NCBI GenBank assembly: GCA_965153455.1 | Contig: OZ234497.1 | Span: forward strand, 620,001 to 684,000 | Length of the DNA: 64,000 nt | Reading direction: 5' to 3' | Origin: Sphagnum compactum | Lineage: Eukaryota > Bryophyta > Sphagnopsida > Sphagnales | Shown here: piece after piece, positions 26,135 to 37,449 of the stretch | Layout of the letters: each line of letters starts with the position of its first letter | Numbering within the stretch: position 1 is the stretch's first letter | Notes under the pieces: generated by a model | The model's database searches: none | What the model saw: the letters and a program-made list of their open reading frames with translations, nothing else | What the model was told of the DNA's origin: nothing | Made by a program: the position numbers and the translations under genes

Positions 26135-28020
26135 TTAAAATAATCTAAAATAAAATATAATGATCTAAGATAAAATAACCTAAAATAACCAATAATAGCC
26201 TATAAAAAATAATTTAAAATAACTTACAATAAAATAACTACCAATAGCCTATGATAATATAGCCTAAAATATTCAATAATATTTTATAATATAATAGGTA
26301 CCAATAGTTGTAATATAACCTAAAATAAGCATAAATAGTCACCAATAACGATCAATATAATAGCCACCAATAACCATTAATAGAATAACCACCAATAGCC
26401 ATTAATAAAATAATCATTAATAGCCACCAATAAAATAACCATCAATAACCACCAATGGCCTACACTAGAATAACCAATAATAGTCATTAATAGAATAACC
26501 ATCAATAACTATTAATAAAATAACCACCAATAACCACTAATAAAATAGTCATCAATAACTATTAATAAAATAACCACCAATAACCACTAATAAAATAGTC
26601 ATCAATAACTATTAATAAAATAACCACCAATAGCCACTAATAGAGTAGCCATCAATAACTATTAATAAAATAACCACTAATAGCCACTAATATAATAGCC
26701 ATTAATAACTATTAATAAAATAACCACTAATAACCACTAATATAATAGTCACTAATAACCACAAATATAATAGCCACCAATAACCACCAATAAGAGAACT
26801 ATTAATAACCATTAATAGAATAGCCACCAATAGCCACCAATAAGATAATTATTAATGATTATTAATATAATAACCACCAATAACCATTAATAATCATTAA
26901 TAAAATAACTATTAATAACCATTTATAGCCACCAATAGCCACCAAACTAGTAACCATCGATAGAATATATAGGCACCAATAGAATGGGCACCAATAACCA
27001 ACAATAGCCACCAAACTAATAACCATCGATAGAATATATAGGCACTAATAGAATGGGCACCAATAACCACCAATAAATGACCAACAATAGCCACCAAATT
27101 AATAACCACTGATAGAATATATAAGCACTAATAGAATGGGCACCAATAACCACCAATAAATAACCAACAATAGCCACCAAATTAATAACCACTAATAGAA
27201 TATATAGGCATTAATAGAATGGGCACTAATAACCACCAATAAAATAACCAACAATAGCCACCAAATTAATAACCACCGATAGAATATATAGGCAGCAATA
27301 GAATAAACACCAATAGAATAACCAACAGTAATCACCAATAGAATAGACACCAATACCCACCAATAGAATAACCAACAATAGTCACCAATAGAATAGACAC
27401 AAATAGCCTATGGCAATAAAATAACCAACAATAGTCACCAATAACATAGCCACAAACAGCCTATGGCAATATAACCTAGAATAACCAATAATATAATGAA
27501 GTGAAATAACCTTCAATAGCCAAAATTAATGAACAATAGCTTCACATAGCCAAAAATAGCATACGTTGAAATATCTTATACTATTAAAAAATAACTTATA
27601 ATAGTTGTAAATAACTTAAAATGAAATAATCTATAATAGTAAAATATGATTCATAATAGTCGAAAATAACCTAAAATAACTAAAAGTAACTTAGAATAAC
27701 CGAAAAATAACCTATAATGAAATAATTAAAATAGCCAAAAATAATTTACAATAGTAAAAAATAGCAAAAAAATAACCAAAAATAATTTAGAATAACCGAA
27801 AGCAACCTAGAGTGAAATAATTAAAACTAGCCAAAAATAACTTACAATAGTAAAAAATAGCCTAAAATAATTTAAAATAATCAAAAGTAACATAGAGTGA
27901 AATAATTAAAAATTAGCCAAAACAACTATGAATAACTATAAATAGCCATAAATAATGTAGGGTGAAATAATTTAGAACAATGAAAAGTAGCCCTAAAATA
28001 ACTAAAAATAACCTAACATA
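26135..28020. repeat. Right half of decamer array, A-rich polarity, with higher-order units
   Basis: Units here are complementary to the left half (AATAACCTAA type) and grade into AATAACCACC and AATAGCCACC. A 50-bp unit made of five decamers repeats at about 26520-26700. A longer unit marked by TAGAATATAT recurs at 26960, 27030, 27113, 27196 and 27280, giving spacings of about 69-84 bp. Confidence 0.85.
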
Positions 28021-28496
28021 ACTATTATTATCATATTAACAAAAAAATTATCCATTTATTAAACAAATGGTGTGTTTGTGGTCAAATGTGCTAGGTTGAC
28101 CAAATATTTTCCTATGTAATCTTTTAGAGTATGTGCTTATTTAGGTTGATTACGTGGCCTATGTACCTAAGCTAGGTTTTTAACCTAACATAGATAGTGA
28201 CACATGTTAATAATTCATAGGTTAAAAACTCATGAAATTATCAATAATATTAAATAATTAAATTTAATTCATTTCGATGCTACCTAGTTAATTAACTAGC
28301 AAGTGAAATGGTTTAGTAAATTTGTATTTCATGTGAAAGTAACCTTGTTTCACTAAGTACTAGTGGACCAATTCATTGTCCGTAACAATTTGTCCTCATT
28401 CATTGGAGGTTGACCAATTTCACCATGATAAAAAGTCCAAATTCATTCAAAATCTAATGAAACCCAAAGTGAGTTAAAACACATTTTGGTGTAGTG

Positions 28497-29222
28497 ATTA
28501 TTCAAAAAAAATTCATACACATATACATGATAATTCATAAAAACCTAAAATACATAAATTAATTAAAGTCCACACAAAAAAAATTCCTTATGTAACAACA
28601 TTAAATACATGACCTTTAATTATGACAATATTTATCCCCCTAATATCTTAAAATTTTGTCATAATCAAAAAATATAAATAAAGTAATTAACATTTTTTTT
28701 GAAAATTCCTATAAATGGATTTCATTAATCATTTATTGCAATATGTAAGGGGTGTTGTAGGTACATATAAAACACAAAACATGAAAGTTATCAAAAAATA
28801 TTTTTTCAAAAACAAACAAAGACAAAAAGTTTTGCATTACAATATATATTGTAAACACAACTTTATTGATAGGTGAGATAGGTGGGAGAACTATCCATTC
28901 CTTATACATTTTATTAATTGATAAAAATACAATTATAAATAAATAATATTAGACAATTGGTTTAATATTCAAATTATGATTGTCGATAAAATATCAATAG
29001 TAGGTTGCACCATACTTGTTATAATGTATTTGATATTACAAAAATCAAAATCAAACATATTACAAATTGGAAGATTTAACATAATGTTATGGGAATGCTT
29101 TTACAATTTCCACCCATCACTGATACACCATTATTTTCAACAAACATCCAACCAATTTGGCATTCACAGAATTGACCCAAAAATAAATCATAAGTAAAAG
29201 TATATGGGAATGTAATGGAAAA
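28497..29222. other. AT-rich intergenic DNA, no gene seen
   Basis: Spacer between the CACTA-ended element and the solo LTR, ending in the presumed target duplicate GGAAAA at 29217-29222. Confidence 0.5.
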
Positions 29223-30189
29223 TGGGGTTACCCTAACTTCTGAGCGCCCACTGATCAGGGAGCCTAATTGACGTTTCTTTGAGCCGTTTTGTGTCTGTGA
29301 CGGCCGCCTTTGCATTACATCTGCATGGGTTGCACCTTGGTTGAGGAGCTGTGACGGCTGACTAAACGGGCATGGAGTTTGTATGGCGGCTCCGAATTAT
29401 GATGAAGGATCGTGCTGCATTTATGAAGGATGGCGGTTTGGAAGTGTAAGGAGGAAGCCAAGGCGATTGGGAAGGAAGATCAAACCAAATAGAAGAGAGG
29501 CGTTGTTAGGAAAAAGGGGGAGGCGAGGATTTTTGGTGTCTGATGTAAGAGATATTCTGTCTGCAGAAGAATGGAGCAATGGTTAGGAAAGGATAGTGTG
29601 TAGAGGTCAGTGAAGTAGGATAGGAGCTGTGGAAATTCAGTCTCTTTTTGGAGCATAAGCATCTGTCTGCGTAGGAAGCCGACGATGTTGAGAGAAGGCA
29701 AGTAGAGTCAGACAGAAGGAAAGGAGAAGATTCAATAGCTTGGTAGCAAGGAGTTGGTAGCCATGATCGTGATCTTCCGTTGCGTCTAATGTATGGCTCA
29801 GCTCGTTGCTGCAGGAGTTCCTAGGAGAGAGAGTGTGTGTTTTGAGGAATGATCAGACCCTCTGGTTGTGAGGAGTTGAAGTTCGAGGGCAATGCTTGTG
29901 CTCTCGGACTATGTATATAATCTGATAATGAGAATCCGGGTATTTTCTTGAGTACATTCATCTGTGAGGCATGATCAGAGTCGCATCTCGTGTCGAGTCT
30001 TGTGTTGCTGAGTCTGTTGCAACTCGGATCGAGCTGGATCAGAGATCGGGCAGGTAGGCCGTTCGCAGATAGGATGGGATAAGTGTACGTGGATGTCAAT
30101 CGGACCGTAAGAGTGTGAGTACCCAGGGTCTGAGGGGGGGTGCAGCGCATCGGGCTGTAGGTTTCTTGGACCCGTTCTTTTTGGTTACA
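29223..30189 (+). mobile_element. Solo LTR of an LTR retrotransposon, 967 bp
   Basis: The block begins TGGGGTTACC and ends GGTTACA, and is directly flanked by GGAAAA on both sides (29217-29222 and 30190-30195), a probable target-site duplication. Its composition changes sharply at both edges, with much higher GC and CpG than the AT-rich flanks. A TATATAA motif at 29914-29920, about 270 bases before the 3' edge, fits an LTR promoter. No gag or pol sequence adjoins either side, so recombination between two LTRs is the simplest origin. Open frames inside it (for example 29383-29586 and 29821-30150) are not proteins I recognise. The 6-bp duplication is one longer than the usual 5. Confidence 0.7.
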
Positions 30190-30195
30190 GGAAAA

Positions 30196-31870
30196 CTACA
30201 TTCACCCAAATAACATCATATTAACTTCTAAAATGCAACAAAACAAAGACATTAGATATGTAATTATATTACAAAACCTTTGAAATGGAAAATTTTCATA
30301 TTTAAATTGTGTCTTATTAACAACACATTTCCTCTTTATTTTAAATGTTAAATTATTTAATGATCCATGGAAAAAAACCCTTTTTAGTATCCGAAATTTT
30401 TATATAAAATGCAATCAATAACCAAATGATAACTATTAATTCAATAAAATAAAATAAAATGTTATGTTTGAAACTTAAAATAAATACAATATATAATGAC
30501 ATTTAATACCTTGTAAACAAACTGTATCCATTAGTAAAACTCAAAAGTTAACATCTTTTTTGAAAATATACAAAGGAATGAAAGTCATAATCATTGAAAA
30601 CCAATATCCTAAATTAATAACTGTCAATGGAAATGTTGGTTACATTCGAAATTTTAATCACCAAATCCCATTGGATTCAACAAATCATTCTATGCACCTT
30701 CTTACAAGTGTTTTTGTTGATTGAAATGAATCCACTCAAAAAATGACACTTCACAAGACATAACCTTACAAGGTTTGCCAAAAATGTAATATCAATAGTA
30801 CCCATATCCAAAAGCTTCCCATATCATCATCACATACCATAATCAAATACCTCCAAAACATGTAACATCAATAGATATCAATTATCACTTGCCTTTACTT
30901 TCAATTTCATAAACTTCAAAGCTCAAAAATAGACATTTGACCATTTGATCATCAATTTGAAACAATCAACCAACAATGTACCAATTAACATGCATATATG
31001 TAAAGTTATCATGTTTATGTTCATTGGATGGACTCATAATATTAAAAGATATATCTATCAAAGACATATGTAAAACCAAATTCAAAAAGGGGTAATTGGA
31101 GATGACAAAACCTATTTTCCCCAAAAAATGTGAATAAAAATGATACACTTGACAACACCCAAACCAAACTTCCTCACATCAAAATTGACAAAAATAGTGA
31201 AATATTTATTGATTCAGATAATGACCCCAATGATTATGAGACCATTAAATATTGGCATGAAAACCTCCAATAAACATAATCAAATGAAAATATCTTTTTG
31301 ACTTGAATGGATGTTTAAGTGACCAACATTTAGGAACCATTATGCAAATATTGTATGTTGAAAAATTACAATCATTAAGATATGTAGAACATACATATGC
31401 AATCATGGGAAATACATGTAGATTTGTACATAAATGCTTTCAACACATTCATGAACAACAATTATTGGATTGTAATAAAAATGCACATATTCACTCCTAG
31501 TTTGCATTCTACAATACATGATTAAAAAATGCCAATAATACAAATTTGCCAAATGAAACAATTCAATTATTATGCAAACTTATAAATGTTCATAACTTGT
31601 TCAAATAACAAGTAGCTAGTTCATCATGTGGTGTTTTCACAATAACATATGCAATAGATATTGCATTTGGAATTGACTACAAAAAACTTCAATATGTTTT
31701 TATCACAAATACGAACACATTTACAAACTCCATAAATAACTGAATATGTCTTTCCATTCCCAAACTATTCAACACTACCTTCCATTCCAAAATCTAGTAA
31801 TAATATCATAATTCAATAAATAAATAAATGAAAAATTTATAACCAACTTTCCACATACCAATTCTTCAAT
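30196..31870. other. AT-rich intergenic DNA, no gene seen
   Basis: Right flank of the solo LTR. Only short frames. A poly-G tract follows at 31887-31901. Confidence 0.5.
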
Positions 31871-31886
31871 TTACCCTAGGCCTTTG

Positions 31887-31901
31887 GGGGGGGGGGGGGG
31901 G
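31887..31901. repeat. Poly-G tract
   Basis: An uninterrupted G run of about 15 bases. Confidence 0.85.
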
Positions 31902-32199
31902 ATCATTAAATTGTTATTGGTAATGCATAGTAACAGGAAGCCCAAGTGAAGTATGAATAGGTTTTTGTCAAAGCTTCATCTGACAATTATGTTATTAATG
32001 GGTCACCACCAATGTCCTTTCATTTTTTATTTATTTTTTGGGTTTGGTTTTGTTACTTTTATTTGTTTATTTTTTAAGGGTTTGCTTTTGTTCTATTTTT
32101 TAAAAAGGGCTCCATGGGCATTTGTTTCCTTAAGGTTTTGAGTGTAATTTTTTTCTTCAATTTAATTTTAAATTTTTTTACTTTAGTATGGCTCCCTCA

Positions 32200-34975
32200 T
32201 TGCATCCCCATTCAGTTTGAAATACCCCTTATCCTCATCGTCTTAGCCTCTACATTTTAGGCAGCCTCTCAAGGCATGTCAAAAGTGCTCACCTTCTTGC
32301 TAGTTTTGTTTTTCAAGCTAGTTAAGTTGTTTTATCTTTGCAAGTGTCCTCGCCTCCTGTGCTTTTCCTTGGTTTTATTCCTCTTGCTTTTTAGGGTTAG
32401 CTTCGGGTTCAGTTTAGCTCCAGTTTGGGGCTATTTGAATCTTGTTTTGTGTGCCTTTGTTTGTTTCATAGGATCCTTCGAGCCATCCATGATGAGGTCA
32501 TGTAAGCTTTTCATTTACCTTTTGACCAAATTGATCAAGATTCAATGGACGAGTTAACATGGTTTTTTTTCCTCCTGTTGCCCCATTGGTGTTTGCGCTA
32601 TACTCAAGGAGGTTGTTCCGGTTAATGAGAGGTTTCTATTCACCTTAGGAGGTTTATGGTGGTCGACTGATCTTCTCTTTAGGAGGAGTCTTCATGTGCT
32701 TCATGTACGCCCTGTTCTCAACACTCATGGGAAGATTCTTCGACCACTCGTTTTTGCTAATGTCTAACTTTAAGGAAAGCCAGTGATATAGTCGTGCTAT
32801 TGAGCTTTCCAACCCAGGACACCAACTATTCCTTTGGAGGTCACCATTGTTACCCTGCGCTAGCTGCACACCCCTCCTTCAAACCTTGTCCCTCCACCTA
32901 TTTTTTATTATTAGCCTAAACACACATTTGTCTTGGATAAGACTTTGTTTGCCTTAGGCTTTAGCTAATGCTCCCTATTCATTTTCGAATGGGCTTTTTG
33001 GGATGGTACATGAACATTTCTTGGGATGTTTCATACAAAAGGACCCATCTTTAGGGTTTTCAAAATTATTCCAGGATATTATTATTGTTGGTCGTGGGGA
33101 TATCCCTAGGTCGGTGGCCCTAGTGTTGGGGGACTAATAGATTGTTGGCAATGGCAAAAGACATTGTAATGGTTTTCATCCTATTGTTGTAGGCGAAGTG
33201 TTTTTTTGACTTATTAGTCACTCCATCAATTTACAGCTTCAAGGGCTGTTTTAGGGACACCTATCCCCCCATCAGTTTGGAGTATCGACCCTTAGAGGCT
33301 GTGAGGCCATCCTTTTGGCGTCCAAACGCTCTTCGATCTACACCCTGATTAGGTTGTGATGTAGGTTGATGTCAAAAATGCCTTTAATAGTATTTTTTCA
33401 GTTGTTATTTTTAGAGAGTTGTGTGATGTTAGGGGGCCTTTGGCGAGCATTGTCCCCTTTACCATGTTGTTTTATGGTGTTCATTATTTTCTTTACTACT
33501 AGCATGGGTGGCATGTGGAGGGGGTCGCCATTATTGAATCATTTTTAGGCACGAGGCATGGTGACCCCCTAGGAGGTCATTTATTTGCTTTGGCCCATTA
33601 TCGAACTTTCCTAAAGACCATCATGCGGGCCCCAAGTTATGTCTTTCCATCCCTAATGGACGATACCCACATCGTGGGGCCTATGAGTGGGATTACCTGC
33701 ACCTTTGACCACCTTTTGATCTAACTAGCCTTAGTTGGGCTTAGGGTTAAGGTGTCAAAGTGCAAGCTTTGGAGTCCATTAGGGATTAATCTAGGCATAA
33801 AGATTCTTTAGGGCTGCATTTTGGTCACATATGGCTTATGCATATTGGGTGTGCAAGTGGGTTTGCAGGGTTTTGCCATGCATTTTTTGGATGAGGTTTT
33901 ATCTTAAGACGTGGCACATATCAATGATATTCCTTTCCTCGGAGACACCCAAGTTATTTTGGGCATTTTGTCCTCATGTGCAACTCGTCAACCTTCTTAT
34001 CTCACATGGGCGGTACCTCTTTCTTCCTTCCTATTTTTTTTGGCGGGTTTCGATGGGAAAATTATGCAAGTTTGTGGGGATATTATGGGTCCAGAAAGTG
34101 TGGGAGACTTTTTAGGGCCTCTTAGCGAGGCATCAGGCTCAATTACCAATATCCTTTGGTGGTATAAACCTTCTCTCTATGGAGGATTGTGCCCCATTTG
34201 CTTTTTAAAGGAGTTGGGTTCTAATGGCTCCGTATTTGTGCTTTAGGTTTCATATTTTCGATAGACTTGTTTTGGAGGAGTATGTTTCTCAGGTTTAGGG
34301 GGGCCCACATTTGCTTCAGTCATGCTTATGTGTAGCGTGAGATGGCCTTCCTCTTGCAGTTAGGGAGATGCATTCTTCTTTTGATAGTTTTTAGCACCTT
34401 AGGTTTATAGGCATTTTTGATGGACATCTACCATGACACATCCCTTAAGTTTATCTTGGAGGATGATTCCATTTCCTTAGCATCTAGAATTCGCATTCAT
34501 TTTTGTTCAGGCAAGGGGGTAAGGCTATGGTTGGTTACTAGGCCATCTATCTGTTTGTTTCACATCGCACACTTTATTTTCACCTCAACGTCGCATTTTC
34601 ATTTCGGTTTGATTTAACCTTCAACATTTAGTTTTCTCAAATGTGAGTGGATACGGGTTGGAAACATCTAACACACATTTACTTCATTGCCTGTTTGGAG
34701 GTCAGTGGATAGCCACACATGATGTCATTCGAGACATCATGTATGTTCTCGTTCGAGAAAGTGGGCATGTTGTATGGAGAGAGTAGTGGTGTGACTTTAT
34801 GTCAAGAGTTTCATTACGAGTTGATCTTTACATGACCTGAGAAGACTAGGTCTTCGTTGCTGATGTGGTGGTTACGGACCCAACGTGGGAGATGGTGGTT
34901 TCGAATGTCATTAATCGACTAGTAGGGGTAGCTATGAAATTTTACACCATTACTAAGATTCGCAAGTATAGAGGG
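32200..34975 (+). pseudogene. Decayed non-LTR (LINE) retrotransposon reverse transcriptase
   Basis: LINE reverse transcriptases copy element RNA into DNA at the target site. Coding pieces lie in order on the plus strand in shifting frames. The motif-A region VDVKNAFNSIF is near 33368, directly after an in-frame stop. Around 33515-33720 comes FLGTRHGDPLGGHLFALAHYR, then LMDDTHIVGP, where the family usually has FADD at the catalytic site. LALVGLRVKVSKCKLW follows near 33725, then continuation to about 34245. Many stops and frame breaks separate the pieces, so the enzyme is dead. CpG is scarce and TpG common, as expected after long methylation decay. The 5' part (32.2-33.3 kb) is probably the same element but carries no motif I can name. 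Confidence 0.8.
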
Positions 34976-34979
34976 CTTC

Positions 34980-35620
34980 ATGAAGGGCATCATTTTATTT
35001 CGATGGCCATGGAGGTGCACGACACACCCGACCCGTCTAGCAGGGGTGAGAGGCTGGGCGAAGAGCCAAATATTTTGGTACAATGCGCACAACGTATGGG
35101 TGGGAGTTCAGATGGCTCAACTGGCCGTGCTACAACTAGTGCAGCCGGTTGGTGCTAGATCTACGACAGGAGGCCCGATCAACCAAGAGGCTAGGACCCC
35201 ACCCCCTTCAGGTTTTCCCCACACTATATTGAGTGTAAAAAGGGTGAAGGATAATATGCGGCTGGCTTACATTGAAAATCTCTTTACCAACCGCGAGATC
35301 GAGACCAGCGTGCAGACAAGATACTTGCGCTTCAAGGGTATGTTGTACAAGAGCGAAAGCTACTTGTGTGACATCAGTTGCATTCAGCTACGAAAAGTTC
35401 TGGCCCGGTTTCGATGTGGTAACATGCAGCTTGAGGTAGTGCTAGGTGCGTGGAAGGGCGTGCCATACGCAGAGAGGCTTTGTCGAGGATGCGATTTGGG
35501 GAAGGTTGAAGATGAAGAGCACTTGCTTCTTGTTTGTCCAAATACACAGAAAGTTAGGGAACACTTTTGTTTGACCCTGCCCTTCACCCACACTAACACT
35601 CTTGCTGAGCTCATGTAGAC
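34980..35620 (+). pseudogene. LINE 3' domain with zf-RVT-type CxxC...HxxxxC zinc knuckle
   Basis: A frame open for about 200 codons ends at 35618. Its C-terminal part reads RFRCGNMQLEV, GVPYAERLCRGC, EDEEHLLLVCP: the Cys-x2-Cys, then His-x4-Cys pattern of the zinc-binding domain after plant LINE reverse transcriptases. After the stop the same frame continues with ALAKFVACCQYQ, so the stop at 35616-35618 may be a premature break. This part keeps more CpG and more intact codons than the reverse-transcriptase region just upstream, so it could be a younger insertion or less decayed. Confidence 0.7.
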
Positions 35621-36560
35621 TACAAACACGGTCGCCCTGGCCAAGTTTGTGGCATGCTGCCAGTACCAGAGGACAATCTGTCCTCCATGATCTACCTTTC
35701 GTCTAATGGACTCTTTGGTCCCAAACGGACGTAAAATTGTAAACAGTAAACAGATATGGATCGTTTCGTCAGGGAGTGAGCATGTCTTTTCCATAATAGA
35801 CGATCAAGAGGTCATTTATCATTGTATTTTTGCATTTAATTTTTAAGCAACATGTTAGTATTACTCTTCAGTGCTTTAGCCTGTGCTATAGAGAGGAAAA
35901 TTGCGTTGGCGAGTGATGCTTGTTCTAAACCTCCCATTACTATTAGATCTCACGATTTGCATGCAAGCAACATTAGAAGGGTTGTGGGTGAAATAGCTTC
36001 CTAACACGAGAGGGACTAACTTTTCCCCTTTTTTTTTGGTTCTCATAGGTTGTGCGTCTTTTGGCCTTTCTTTGGCCTTCCCTTTTTGTCTCCCTTGCCA
36101 TGGTTCTAGCCATTGATCTTTTATGGGATTTTTGTGAGTTTTTTTTCATTTTATTTTGACCCCTAAAAGGCAAGGAATGGATCCTTATTGCAAATAGTAC
36201 AAAAAGTATTCTCTACTTCTTTTTTCCCCTGGTTGCCTAATGTGTAGTGATGACCAAACACATCTTGTGTAGTGATGACCAGACACATCTTGGTGCTACC
36301 CAGACACAAATTTTGTGTCTTATTCTAACATAGTGTGGTCATGTAGTGGAGACTAGGAGGCAGAATATGACTCAAGATTTGTGTCTGAGCATTATCCATC
36401 TTTTTTGAAGGGCATAAAAGAAAAGAAAAAACAATAATGGGTGGGTCCTTAATAAGGACCTGTTTTGCTAATTTAACGTCCTCCCCTAAAAGGTTTAGGA
36501 GTGAGAGTGACTTTGGCAGATTGACTTATGGCCACAAAAACAAGGGGTGTGTCACATTGT
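35621..36560. other. LINE 3' flank and a short tandem repeat
   Basis: Probable element 3' UTR to about 35850. At 36243-36297 TGTAGTGATGACCA is duplicated, with an ACACATCTTG spacer. No gene seen. Confidence 0.45.
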
Positions 36561-36852
36561 GGCCTTGCCATTTAAATTCAAAAGTGTCTTCAAGCAAAAG
36601 AGGAATTATGGAAACTCAAGTATTTCACCATGCAAAAATATAATCTTCAAAAAATCCTCTGAACAAAACCAAAATCCTTCAAGATATTATAACTGTATAA
36701 TTAATCTCAAGTTTCAACACAAGCCAAAATATCATTTTTCAAAAATCCTCCTATAAAAATAGACCTATTATTACCTAGGGGCCAAAATCCCTCAAGCTAC
36801 TATATTCTATAATGAATCTAAACACAATATCCTTGCCTTGGTAGGCAAGGCG
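36561..36852 (-). mobile_element. GGCCTTGCC element, copy 1 (inverted, 292 bp)
   Basis: Reverse-complement copy of the element at 47715-48022 and 52683-52990. It starts on the minus strand with CGCCTTGCCTACCAAGGCAAGG in place of GGCC..., passes through GGATTTTGGCCCCTAGGTAA and TTTGGCTTGTGTTGAAACTT, and ends GGCAAGGCC, followed by ACAATGTGACACACCCC. No coding capacity. Confidence 0.85.
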
Positions 36853-36859
36853 AACAAAC

Positions 36860-37165
36860 AAGTCATCATAACTAGAGATCCAACAATCAGATGTTTGTGT
36901 AATGGTGCAAACCATGACAGACCGAATTTTTTTTTGTTGTCACATAACACATCAATTAGGTGTAGCCAAGATCCAGTAGTCAGAGAAGATCTCGGTGCAA
37001 CCTAAACCCATCCAAAACCAATTATTCCCACCCAAGAGATTAAAAAAAAGCCTCTGTACCCAGGAATCCAACAATGGTTAGATAGTTAATTTTCGATGTG
37101 TAATCTGTAGTGTGATTCATATTAATTAATTCATGGGTGTGTGCTCACATTGTTTGTTTTTGATT
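36860..37165. other. Intergenic DNA, no gene seen
   Basis: Nothing recognised. Confidence 0.5.
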
Positions 37166-37167
37166 TT

Positions 37168-37440
37168 TTGGGAAGGGGCCACATTGATTGGCCCATCACC
37201 AATTTTTTGGGAACATTGGGCACTTCCCAATAGAAGCACTTAAAATTGAAACAAATGTGCTTCATTATGGATTACCTTTTCAGTTTAGATACATTGGAGT
37301 GGAATTTGAGCAAACCATATGGGGTGAAACTGAGGTGCTATTGGGAATGTCTTGGGAACTTGAGGAACCCTTTGGGAACCTGATTAGAACACACTCGGAA
37401 GGGCCCTCCTCCCCCCACTACCCCCACTAAAGAAAAAAAA
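37168..37440 (+). repeat. GGGAAC-family repeat, copy E
   Basis: Head GCCACATTGATTGGCCCATC, then GGGAACATTGGGCAC, then AAACTGAGGTGCTATTGGGA (an exact 20-mer shared with 61.6 kb), then GGAAC steps and a CTCC/CCC and poly-A segment. Shorter than copy F. Confidence 0.75.
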
Positions 37441-37449
37441 ACAAAAAAC

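Larger units (their letters stand above)
24550..28496. mobile_element. Non-autonomous CACTA (En/Spm)-type element, 3.95 kb, repeat-filled
   Basis: The left end starts CACTACACTAA at 24550. The right end, read inward on the minus strand from 28496, starts CACTACACCAAAA. Behind these, both arms share in order TTGGAC, TTATCATG, TGG..ACC, AATGAATG.GGA and TTGTTA, so the terminal inverted repeats extend over 100 bases with an offset of about 30. The flanks are AAT and ATT, matching in only two of the three bases expected. CACTA elements normally carry such ends and encode a TNP2 transposase. None is present here: the interior is almost entirely degenerate repeat (24.9-28.0 kb). I infer a defective, transposase-dependent derivative. 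Confidence 0.75.

Noticed and set aside
26912-27109. Minus-strand frame with repeated YRWLLVWWLL-like segments
   Set aside because: Translation of the decamer array, not a protein.
29821-30150. Minus-strand 109-codon frame and the plus-strand frame 29383-29586
   Set aside because: Both lie inside the solo LTR, are GC-driven and show no family features.
35384-35794. Minus-strand 136-codon frame
   Set aside because: Antisense shadow of the LINE 3' domain, whose plus-strand zinc motif is clear.
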